A DNA stretch of 44,151 nt, taken from positions 1-44,151 of the forward strand of contig JBIOHJ010000006.1 in the NCBI GenBank assembly GCA_044448905.1, in the 5' to 3' direction. The position numbers and the translations under genes were made by a program. How positions within the stretch are numbered: the stretch's first letter is position 1; the number at the start of each line of letters is the position of its first letter. A model generated the notes under the pieces. That model made no database searches and was not told the DNA's origin. It saw only the letters and a program-made list of their open reading frames with translations. The stretch is from JBIOHJ01 sp044448905 (GTDB taxonomy: Bacteria > Bacteroidota > Bacteroidia > AKYH767-A > OLB10). Below are positions 15,972 through 22,524 of the stretch, in pieces.

Positions 15972-17983
15972 TACGCTAAATTTAAAATTAGTTGAAGTGT
16001 AGTTCCTATGCCTGCTTCTGATTCAATCAAAAGGCTTGCTCCAATTTCCTTCGCCCGTTTTTTCATATTCTTTAGGCCATTTCCCAGTGAATCCTTATTT
16101 ACATCAAAGCCTTTCCCGTTATCCCTGATAAACATGGTTAACATTTCCTTATTTCCTGAAATTGAAAATGATGCTTTGTTTGCCTCTGAATATTTCACCA
16201 TGTTGTTAGTTGCTTCTTTGAATATCAGGTAAAGATTTTTACGAGTATCCATTGGAAGTTTCAGTCGCGAAACATTTTCATCCGCTTCAAATTCAAAGTC
16301 AATTTTCTTTGCACCAAGTAATTCATAAGCAAAACTTTTCATGCGAAGAATAATTTTTTCAAACTGATCGTTCTCCGGGTTTATGGTCCACACAATATCA
16401 GCCATTGCATCCAGCATTTTTCTTGAACTGTCACCAATCTGTTCAAGCATGGGATTGACTTCACGGCTTTGCTCTTTTACCATTTCACTGAAAATGGAAA
16501 TACTGCTTAATGTGCTTCCAACATCATCATGCAAATCACTCGCAATTTTATTTCTTAACGTTTGAAGTTTCATTAACTGCTGTGTGCGGTAAGTTCTGTA
16601 ACCAAGAAAAACCAAAATCAAAACCAAACCCAACCCGCTTATTAACGAATATTTCAATAATTTTTGTTTTTTAATTTCTACATCTGCCACTGCCAGTTGC
16701 TTTTCGTGCACGGCTTTTTCTGCTGCCTGCGTTTTCTCAAACTCATAATTCATTTCCTTGCGGGTGATTTCATTATTCTTCTCCTGGTTAAAAAGCGTAT
16801 CCTTTATCACCATTGCTTTTTTGTAATGCTCCAGTGCGAGCTTGTATCTACCGGTGGTATCGTATAGTTGAGAGAGTGATACTTCAAATTTCCTTAAGTA
16901 ATCCATGATGCCAATGCTGTCAGCAATAGCAATTGCTTTTTTCAGATACTCTTCAGCTTCTGCGAACTTTCCTGTTTTAGTATAAACAAAGCCGATGTTG
17001 CCGAGTTGTATTGCCTTTAAATAGCTACTTCCGAGTTGCTTTGCGATCTTTAATACTTTGAAATAATAGTCCAATGCTTTGGGAACATCGCCTTGTTCAG
17101 AATAAATACTTCCGATGTTGCTGAGTATGCTTGCAATTAAATCTTTATCTCCGAGTGGTTCCGCTATCTTCAATGCTTTGAAATAATAATCCAATGCTTT
17201 GGGATTATCGACTTGGTCATAATAGACATTTCCGATGTTGAGGAGGGTGTTTGCAATTCCATTTTTTCTTCCGAGTTCATCATTCGTTTTCAATGCCTTG
17301 AAATAATAATCCAGCGCTTTGGGGTAATTGCCTTGTTCGTTATAGACAGTTCCGATGTTGCTGAGGGTTATTGCAATGTGATCTTTATTTCCGAGTTCTT
17401 CATCAATTTTCAATGACTTGAAATAATAGTCCAATGCTTTGGGGTAATCACCTTGCCTTAAATAGATATTTCCGATGTTGGTGAGAGGTTTTGCAATTCT
17501 TGATTTATCGCCAAGCTCTACAGCCAATTTCAATGCCTTGAAAAAAAAATCCAGCGCTTTGGGATAATTGCCTTGTGCATCATAAACATTTCCGATGTGG
17601 GTGAGAGACTGTCCAATTCTTGATTTATCGGCAAGTTCTTCTCTTAGTGATAATGCTTTAAAATTATTTTCCAGGGAAGAAGCATAATTTCCCTTCACAA
17701 AATTAGCCCACGCAATTACGTTATAAGAATTAGCAATGTGTTTTTTGCTTGCTGTTTTTTTAGAAAGTGATAATGCCTGGTTGGCGAGTATAATAGAAGA
17801 GTCAGGGTTACTGTTGAACAGTTCCCAGCCAAGAGCGTTAAGGGCATTCACTTTGGTTGTATCCTCCTTTGCCGTTTTCAAAACATTCAACAGAGAATCA
17901 ATCTTCTGTTGATTCTGCGAATAACATTTTGGCGATGCGATTGTGAAGAAAATAAAAAAACTCAAAACAAGCTTCTTTTTCAT
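15971..17983 (-). CDS. TPR-containing sensor histidine kinase, HisKA_3 family (pair 1)
   Basis: A 670-aa membrane kinase. Signal peptide (1-22, ending CYSQ), then about eight to nine TPR repeats of 40 residues (roughly 60-390, consensus GNIYxEQGxYPKALDYYFKALKI), a coiled coil (about 395-440), one membrane helix (about 445-465, YSLISGLGLVLILVFLGY), the dimerisation helix with phospho-His H485 in ASDLHDDVGSTLSSI, and a HATPase domain (DNGKGFDV, LGNGLKNMKKRA). The sensor TPRs should be periplasmic. The TPR units are alike at the DNA level (120-nt period, plus 16930-17640), hinting at repeat turnover. It is coupled to the LuxR regulator just downstream; the signal is unknown. The paralogue at 31235-33262 has the same architecture and the same His position. 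Confidence 0.94.
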   Translation of the reverse strand: MKKKLVLSFFIFFTIASPKCYSQNQQKIDSLLNVLKTAKEDTTKVNALNALGWELFNSNPDSSIILANQALSLSKKTASKKHIANSYNVIAWANFVKGNYASSLENNFKALSLREELADKSRIGQSLTHIGNVYDAQGNYPKALDFFFKALKLAVELGDKSRIAKPLTNIGNIYLRQGDYPKALDYYFKSLKIDEELGNKDHIAITLSNIGTVYNEQGNYPKALDYYFKALKTNDELGRKNGIANTLLNIGNVYYDQVDNPKALDYYFKALKIAEPLGDKDLIASILSNIGSIYSEQGDVPKALDYYFKVLKIAKQLGSSYLKAIQLGNIGFVYTKTGKFAEAEEYLKKAIAIADSIGIMDYLRKFEVSLSQLYDTTGRYKLALEHYKKAMVIKDTLFNQEKNNEITRKEMNYEFEKTQAAEKAVHEKQLAVADVEIKKQKLLKYSLISGLGLVLILVFLGYRTYRTQQLMKLQTLRNKIASDLHDDVGSTLSSISIFSEMVKEQSREVNPMLEQIGDSSRKMLDAMADIVWTINPENDQFEKIILRMKSFAYELLGAKKIDFEFEADENVSRLKLPMDTRKNLYLIFKEATNNMVKYSEANKASFSISGNKEMLTMFIRDNGKGFDVNKDSLGNGLKNMKKRAKEIGASLLIESEAGIGTTLQLILNLA

Positions 17984-18213
17984 TTGAGCCCGGTTAGTAG
18001 ATATTTATTCGGAAAGATACACAACATTCTCATTGACTTTTTTTATCACAGCGCAAAGAAACAAACTTCCTTTCTCTGCAGAAATAGCACAAATGTGCTG
18101 CTTTTCAACCCCCTTCTCATGCAATCAGCATATTTATGCCATTGCAGCTTCTTTCTCATTGCCATTCCTTTGTACCAGAAATTTTAAGTCTAACAATCAA
18201 AAACAAAAACAAA

Positions 18214-18747
18214 ATGTTGAACTCAAAAAATTACAAATCAGAAAATGTGAAATCCCGATTCTTATCGGGGAAAACAATTACAACAAAAAAGCTATTGGCT
18301 TTCATCATCATGGTGATGTTTTCTTTTACATTCGTCAATGCACAGCCGTGCAATGGCAACAAAATTCGTGTTTATAAATGTTCAGGAATTTCTTTTGGAT
18401 GCCACTCCAAATGTGGCTTTCCGAATAATTCATGGTTAATTTATTGTCCTTGTAATGGTCGCATAGCAAATGAACAAGCCGGTGGGGAATTATCCACGCT
18501 TGATGTTTCACCAAATCCTGTATCAGGTTCATCTGTCATTTACTTTTTCCTGGAGCAATCCCAAAATGTTTCTCTCAATATTTTTGATGTGAACGGAAGA
18601 TTGGTTACAACTCTTGCCAATAAAATGTTTGAAGAAGGGGAAAATGAAATTTCATGGAACGCTGCTGATGTAAATGCAGGGATTTATTTTCTGAGAATGG
18701 AATCAGCAAGCTATTCGGAGAACCGGAAATTGATTGTGACGAAATAA
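18214..18747 (+). CDS. Small Cys-rich secreted protein with T9SS sorting domain
   Basis: A 177-aa protein. It has an unusually long N-region before the hydrophobic signal core (LLAFIIMVMFSFTFVNAQ), then a compact segment with six Cys in about 40 residues (pattern C-x8-C-x6-C-x3-C-x10-C-x-C), then a type A T9SS C-terminal domain (VSPNPVSG ... LNIFDVNGRLVTTL ... GIYFLRMES ... RKLIVTK). It should be exported and then attached or released by T9SS. The Cys-rich part is not recognised; disulfides or a metal site are possible. A 16-bp palindrome lies inside the codons for the N-region. An upstream in-frame TTG/ATG series from 18136 is rejected because it lengthens the N-region further. Confidence 0.75.
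   Translation: MLNSKNYKSENVKSRFLSGKTITTKKLLAFIIMVMFSFTFVNAQPCNGNKIRVYKCSGISFGCHSKCGFPNNSWLIYCPCNGRIANEQAGGELSTLDVSPNPVSGSSVIYFFLEQSQNVSLNIFDVNGRLVTTLANKMFEEGENEISWNAADVNAGIYFLRMESASYSENRKLIVTK
18254..18269. repeat. Palindromic element CCCGAT-N4-ATCGGG inside a coding region
   Basis: CCCGATTCTTATCGGG sits within codons 14-19 of the T9SS cargo gene, in the extra-long N-region before the signal core. A related perfect palindrome, CCCGATAATTATCGGG, lies about 500 bp downstream in the intergenic space. The pair looks like a REP-like family. Confidence 0.5.
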
Positions 18748-18750
18748 AAT

Positions 18751-18807
18751 ATGAGGTCAGAGGTCAGCCCGATAATTATCGGGTTGATGTCCGACTTCCT
18801 ACCTCAT
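18751..18807. repeat. Intergenic palindromic repeat with perfect 16-bp core
   Basis: The core CCCGATAATTATCGGG (18768-18783) is a perfect palindrome. It is flanked by an outer inverted pair ATGAGGT (18751-18757) and ACCTCAT (18801-18807) with partly matching inner sequence, so the whole 57 nt can fold as one long hairpin. It fills most of the 99-bp gap between two T9SS cargo genes. No T-run follows. Confidence 0.6.
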
Positions 18808-18846
18808 AAATAATGCTTACATTACACTCATCTTAATTTCTCTCCC

Positions 18847-20244
18847 ATGAAAAAAACTTTACTCTTCCTCATTCTTAATTCTCAATTTCTAATTCCTAAT
18901 TCTTTTGCCCAAACCATTTCAGGAGGAGGGTACCATTCCCTTGCCTTATGCAGCGACAGCACGGTAAGAGCTTGGGGAGACAATGGTATTGGTCAGCTTG
19001 GAAACGGAACCTTCACTACCAGCAATGTTCCGGTGCAGGTGAGCGTTCTTTCAGGTATCACTGCAATTGCAGCAGGAGCGGGCCATTCCCTTGCCCTAAA
19101 GAATGACGGAACGGTAAGGGCTTGGGGTAGTAATAGTTTTGGTCAGCTCGGAAACGGAACCATTACTCCCAGCAATGTCCCGGTACAGGTGAGCGCGATT
19201 TCAGGTATAACCGCTATTGCGGGAGGAGGGTGGCATTCGCTCGCCTTGAAGAATGACGGAACGGTCTGGGCCTGGGGAGGCAATTTTTATGGTCAGCTTG
19301 GAAACGGGACCAATACCGACAGCAATGTTCCGGTGCAGGTGAACGCTCTTTCAGGTATAACGGCAATTGCAGGAGGAGAGGAATATTCCCTCGCCCTTAA
19401 GAATGACGGAACGGTCTGGACCTGGGGACTCAATAATTATGGCCAGCTTGGAAACGGAACCAACACCGACAGCAATGTGCCGGTACAGGTGAGCGCACTT
19501 TCAGGTACAGCAGCAATTGCAGCGGGAGTGATATATTCCCTCGCCTTGAAGAACGATGGAACGGTCCGGGCTTGGGGAAACAATTCTGATGGTCAGCTTG
19601 GAAACGGAACCAACACCGACAGCAATGTTCCGGTACAGGTGAGCGCGATTTCAGGTATAACCGCTATTACGGGAGGAGGGTGGCATTCGCTCGCCTTGAA
19701 GAATGACGGAACGGTTTGGGCCTGGGGATTCAATTTAGATGGTGAGCTTGGAAACGGAGCCAACACTAACAGCAATTTTCCCGTGCAGGTGAGCGCTGTC
19801 ACAAGCATCACTGTAATTGCGGGAGGAGAGTATCATTCGCTCGCCCTGAGGAATGACGGAACGGTTTGGACATGGGGATACAATTGGGCTGGTCAGCTTG
19901 GAAACGGAACCAACACTGACAGCAACGTTCCTGTGCAGGTGATAGGATTATGTCAAATGGCAACAGGAGTGGAGGAAGAAAATATTAGTACATCATTAAA
20001 TATTTTTCCTAATCCCATTTCCAATTCAACAACCCTTTCTTTTTCTCTTACCCAATCCCAAAAAGTCTCACTCAAAATTTTTGATGTGAATGGTAGATTG
20101 GTAACCACACTTACTGATAAAATAATTGAAGCAGGCGAACATCAAATTGAATTCAATGCAGAAAAAATAAATGCTGGAATTTATTTCCTTAAAATGCAGA
20201 CAGGAGAATTTTTGAAAACAGAAAAATTAATCATAACAAAATAA
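18847..20244 (+). CDS. RCC1-repeat propeller protein with T9SS sorting domain
   Basis: A 465-aa secreted protein. A signal peptide (1-22, ending FAQ) is followed by seven RCC1-type repeats of 50 residues (about 27-370, consensus HSLALKNDGTVWAWGxNxxGQLGNGTNTDSNVPVQV), which should close as one seven-bladed beta propeller. A T9SS type A domain ends the protein (NIFPNPISNSTTLSFSLTQS ... LKIFDVNGRLVTTL ... EKLIITK). Bacteroidota RCC1-like secreted proteins probably mediate binding; no enzyme motif is present. The repeats are unusually alike in DNA. The signal-peptide core is encoded by simple-sequence DNA. The sorting domain is close to that of the preceding cargo gene. Confidence 0.92.
   Translation: MKKTLLFLILNSQFLIPNSFAQTISGGGYHSLALCSDSTVRAWGDNGIGQLGNGTFTTSNVPVQVSVLSGITAIAAGAGHSLALKNDGTVRAWGSNSFGQLGNGTITPSNVPVQVSAISGITAIAGGGWHSLALKNDGTVWAWGGNFYGQLGNGTNTDSNVPVQVNALSGITAIAGGEEYSLALKNDGTVWTWGLNNYGQLGNGTNTDSNVPVQVSALSGTAAIAAGVIYSLALKNDGTVRAWGNNSDGQLGNGTNTDSNVPVQVSAISGITAITGGGWHSLALKNDGTVWAWGFNLDGELGNGANTNSNFPVQVSAVTSITVIAGGEYHSLALRNDGTVWTWGYNWAGQLGNGTNTDSNVPVQVIGLCQMATGVEEENISTSLNIFPNPISNSTTLSFSLTQSQKVSLKIFDVNGRLVTTLTDKIIEAGEHQIEFNAEKINAGIYFLKMQTGEFLKTEKLIITK
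18925..19950 (+). repeat. Seven tandem 150-nt RCC1 repeat units
   Basis: The period is exactly 150 nt (50 codons). The segments 19181-19278 and 19631-19728 differ at only two of 98 positions and lie 450 nt apart, that is three units, which points to recent block duplication or gene conversion within the array. Confidence 0.85.
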
Positions 20245-20302
20245 AGAATGAGGAAACTACAAACCAAAAATAACCCTGATTCTCCACTCTGCTACCTAAG
20301 AA

Positions 20303-20466
20303 CTATGAGCGTCAGCCCGACAAAAATGCGAGCCTGCAGTTGCCAGTGGGCTGAAGCATATTTTTGTCTTGATTTTTTTGGTTACTTTTTTCATCAAGGA
20401 AAAAAGTGACAAAAAGAGAATGCAAGTGCGGATGAAATAATTCGCCATAAGCGAATTTTCCCATCC
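20303..20466. repeat. Interspersed palindromic repeat element (noncoding)
   Basis: This is a run of hairpins in the 267-bp gap after the RCC1 gene. CAGCCC ... GGGCTG pair across about 20313-20352. GTTACTTTTTTC (20381-20392) pairs with GAAAAAAGTGAC (20399-20410). CTTGAT (20368-20373) can instead pair with ATCAAG (20393-20398). AATTCGC (20439-20445) pairs with GCGAATT (20451-20457) inside a GGATG/CATCC stem. From memory, very similar 'cttgatttttttggttac' blocks recur in many Bacteroidota genomes, where they give spurious ORFs. The boundaries are approximate. Confidence 0.55.
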
Positions 20467-20511
20467 AACTTTTGTCCCTAATTGTATCCTCCAACCAACC
20501 CAAACCTAACT

Positions 20512-20859
20512 GTGCACATCGAGCACGAAACCAAATCCGACATCATTAAGCGCAGCAAACGCCTTGCCGGGCAAATCAACGGCATACAAAAAATGCTCAA
20601 CCAAAACCGCGATGCTTCGGATATTCTCATTCTCCTTCTTTCTGTTCAGGGTAGTTTTGCAGCGCTCTCATCAAGCCTCGACAGCGCTTTTCGTATGCAC
20701 ATAAACATAATTCTGCATACCCCCATTCACCTGGTTTTCCAAACACAAGAACACCTTCAATACATTGAAAACACAAAGGTTCAGCTTGTCTCATGCACAC
20801 CGCATCAGCTTTTGCAAATCATGTATTCGATAAAACAGAAAAAAATATTTCCTGAATAA
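20512..20859 (+). CDS. CsoR/RcnR/FrmR-family DNA-binding regulator lacking the ligand cysteines
   Basis: About 115 aa. The all-helical CsoR-type core is visible: KRSKRLAGQINGIQKMLNQN is the family's basic 'RLxRIxGQxxGI' helix, followed by SDILILLLSVQGSFAALSSS and LDSAFRMHINIILH. In CsoR-type sensors a Cys follows the first helix and an H-x3-C pair sits in helix 2. Here the first position is in RDAS and the third aligns with Ile, so both Cys are missing; only His residues remain. A C-terminal tail of about 40 residues holds the only Cys (VSCTPH). No ATG is available: GTG at 20512 is chosen over TTG at 20482. It stands alone, just after the palindromic repeat. Confidence 0.72.
   Translation: MHIEHETKSDIIKRSKRLAGQINGIQKMLNQNRDASDILILLLSVQGSFAALSSSLDSAFRMHINIILHTPIHLVFQTQEHLQYIENTKVQLVSCTPHQLLQIMYSIKQKKIFPE
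20714..20725. promoter_or_regulatory. CsoR-like C-tract half-site inside the regulator gene
   Basis: TGCATACCCCCA shares TGCATACCCCC with the intergenic tract at 20896-20909. CsoR/RcnR operators known elsewhere have ATACC(C) or G/C tracts. This copy is within coding sequence and could be chance. Confidence 0.25.
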
Positions 20860-20895
20860 TCAGGCGTTTACAATATTTTTTCATTTTCCATTTGG

Positions 20896-20909
20896 TGCAT
20901 ACCCCCCTG
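20896..20909. promoter_or_regulatory. Candidate CsoR/RcnR-type operator (TGCATACCCCCCTG)
   Basis: A C6 tract with AT-rich flanks, 37-50 nt after the regulator stop, directly followed by TTTG (20910-20913), a possible -33 box with a weak CATCTTTC 17 nt further on. The G/C-tract-with-flanks design is that of RcnR/CsoR operators. It would control whatever starts near 20943. Confidence 0.4.
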
Positions 20910-20942
20910 TTTGCCCCAATATTACACTGTCATCTTTCTTAA

Positions 20943-21335
20943 ATGAACAATAACCTCAAAATCAAGTAAAAAACAAACTCTTTGGAAGCCAAATTCATTT
21001 CTTTGGAAACAAAAACGTCTGCTCTGGAACCCAAAATCACTCCGTTGGAATCCAAAACCAATGCTATGGAAACCAGAACAACTGCTTCGGAATCCCAAAC
21101 CGATGCGATGGAAACCAAGTCAATTTCTATGGAAACAAAATCAACTTCAATGGATGCCGGGACAAGTACACAGGAAACCAAATCACCTGCTTCGGAAGCC
21201 AGCACAACTGCTCAGGAAAAAAAATTCATCGCTGCGGAAACTAAAATGGCTGCTCGGGAATCCAAAACCACTGCACTTGGAAAAAAATCACTGCTCTGGA
21301 ATCCGCAACCACCACTCACTTTCCTAAAATCATAA
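20943..21335 (+). pseudogene. Possible decayed ORF of a heptad-repeat protein
   Basis: An ATG at 20943 opens MNNNLKIK followed by TAA (20967-20969). The same frame then continues without stop through 14 repeats with consensus (L/M)ETKTxA. A 1-nt shortened unit at 21276-21295 shifts the frame, so it ends LGKKSLLWNP...; restoring one base would continue the repeat phrase as LESATTTHF. A nonsense codon near the start plus a frameshift near the end suggest a broken gene. Alternatively the tract was never coding, or starts at one of the internal TTG/ATG codons, the first being TTG at 20982. No signal peptide or known domain is visible. Confidence 0.35.
20982..21316 (+). repeat. Sixteen degenerate 21-bp tandem repeats
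   Basis: The consensus is about xTGGAAxCCAAAACAACTGCT. GGAA is nearly invariant, while other positions vary between units. Fifteen units are 21 nt and the fifteenth (21276-21295) is 20 nt. The period equals seven codons. There are no spacers, so it is not a CRISPR array. The 603 bp between 20860 and 21462 contain this tract, the C-tract site and a simple-sequence stretch, but no intact gene that I can support. Confidence 0.85.
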
Positions 21336-21379
21336 CGCATCTCTCATAATTCATCATTCAAGTCTCCGAACTCCCAACT

Positions 21380-21455
21380 CCTGACTCCCTGCTTGCAACT
21401 ACAACTTCAAACTTTGAACTTTAAACCTTAAACCTCTTACCTCAAACCTCAAACT
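21380..21455. repeat. Simple-sequence stretch of CTCCxAACTCC and AAACTTTAAACC-type units
   Basis: A pyrimidine/adenine stretch of short degenerate units: first ACTCCCAACTCCTGACTCC, then CTTCAAACTTTGAACTTTAAACCTTAAACC and TTACCTCAAACCTC. It directly precedes the ATG at 21463 and leaves no room for a standard promoter. The same kind of unit occurs before gdhA and inside two T9SS sorting-domain coding regions. Confidence 0.6.
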
Positions 21456-21462
21456 CTATTCC

Positions 21463-22380
21463 ATGGACAATCTCGACACCAACCGCCTCAACATGATTCG
21501 CACCACGCATGACTATTGCGTTGACAAAGCTGCCGCAACCGCTGCCATCGCTCAATATGCAGTTACGGTAACATCCGTAAAGAATAAAATAACGCTTATT
21601 GATGCGCTCAACATCATTGCATCCGGCACAACAACAGGCGTAACGCTCGACACAAACCTTCTTCGCGCAACCATGTCCGACCTTGCTTACAAATGCGGAA
21701 GCGCAACATTCGCTTATGCTTCTTCTGTCAACAACAATACGTTAATGGCTCAGGTCAAAACAAGGCGTTCCGAATTTGACGGATTTAAAAAAGAAGAAGT
21801 TGACGATATTTGTCAGGGCATTCATGATGCTGCAAATGCTAACATAGTTGCGGCAGGTCCTTTCGGTATAACGCCATTGGATATAACCGATCTTCAAACC
21901 GCAATAAATTTATATGTTGCCGGAATGCAGGGACCTCGCCAGGCGCGTATTTCAATTTCAAGTGCCAAAGACCAGATTAAAGATAACATCTCCCAAACTA
22001 TTCAGAAGCTGCTGAAAGAACAGTTGGATAGAATGACCGATACCCTCAAGCAATCCAACAATGTTTACTACTCCGAATATTATATGGCTCGCGAAATCAT
22101 TGACCTTGGCTCCACAACAGGCAAAATTCGTGGTACCGTTTCCGATAACGGAGGCAATGCATTGGATGGAGTACTCTTTTCCATTTTCAAAACTGGCTCA
22201 ACCGATTTAGTTGCAAGCACAACTTCCTCAGGCGGTGGCAAATTCAGCGCCTCAAATTTACCTGCCGGTGATTACGATTTGGTTTGGGAACTTGCAACCT
22301 TTCAACCCGTCCGTGAGAACAACGTACACCTTGCAGCAGGGAAAGAATTAAAGCGGGTTATAACCATGCTTCCCGTTTAA
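21463..22380 (+). CDS. Helical protein with C-terminal carboxypeptidase-regulatory-like (Ig) domain
   Basis: A 305-aa protein without a signal peptide. Residues 1-210 are mostly alpha-helical and rich in Ala, Thr, Asn and Asp (for example VDKAAATAAIAQYAVTVTSV and DITDLQTAINLYVAGMQGP), and I do not recognise them. Residues 220-305 form a CarboxypepD_reg-like beta-sandwich: GKIRGTVSDNGGNALDGVLF, then GGGKFSASNLPAGDYDLVWEL. That domain is usually extracytoplasmic, so absence of a signal is odd; export by another route or an intracellular scaffold role are both possible. It has a good terminator. It follows the 21-bp repeat tract and CsoR-like gene on the same strand, and its codon choice is richer in C than its neighbours. 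Confidence 0.75.
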   Translation: MDNLDTNRLNMIRTTHDYCVDKAAATAAIAQYAVTVTSVKNKITLIDALNIIASGTTTGVTLDTNLLRATMSDLAYKCGSATFAYASSVNNNTLMAQVKTRRSEFDGFKKEEVDDICQGIHDAANANIVAAGPFGITPLDITDLQTAINLYVAGMQGPRQARISISSAKDQIKDNISQTIQKLLKEQLDRMTDTLKQSNNVYYSEYYMAREIIDLGSTTGKIRGTVSDNGGNALDGVLFSIFKTGSTDLVASTTSSGGGKFSASNLPAGDYDLVWELATFQPVRENNVHLAAGKELKRVITMLPV

Positions 22381-22401
22381 AATTAGTTGAAACTCTTTCT
22401 G

Positions 22402-22440
22402 AAAGCATCCCGTTTTCTTCGGGGTGCTTTTTATTTTTTG
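22402..22440 (+). terminator. Rho-independent terminator of the 305-aa protein gene
   Basis: Stem AAAGCATCCCG (22402-22412) / CGGGGTGCTTT (22420-22430), 11 bp with one G-T wobble and a 7-nt loop, then TTATTTTTT. Confidence 0.85.
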
Positions 22441-22524
22441 CTTAATAATTTTCTTTTCCGGGCAATTCATTGCTTTTTTATAATCTTGTAGAAGCATCAA
22501 ATATTTTTTACACTCTTGCCCGAA

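Noticed and set aside
18033..18377. 114-aa plus-strand ORF overlapping the start of the Cys-rich T9SS gene
   Set aside because: It is a shadow frame across the intergenic space and palindrome; the overlapping frame has a signal peptide and T9SS domain.
20312..20503. 63-aa minus-strand ORF
   Set aside because: It is a translation of the interspersed palindromic repeat (LFVTFF, DEKSNQKNQ), of a kind that I associate with spurious annotations in Bacteroidota.
20939..21205. 88-aa minus-strand ORF with repeated LVS units
   Set aside because: It is the antisense reading of the 21-bp repeat; no signal peptide context or start-site support.
20982..21316. CRISPR array
   Set aside because: Units are contiguous 21-mers without spacers, units are degenerate, and no cas genes are nearby.
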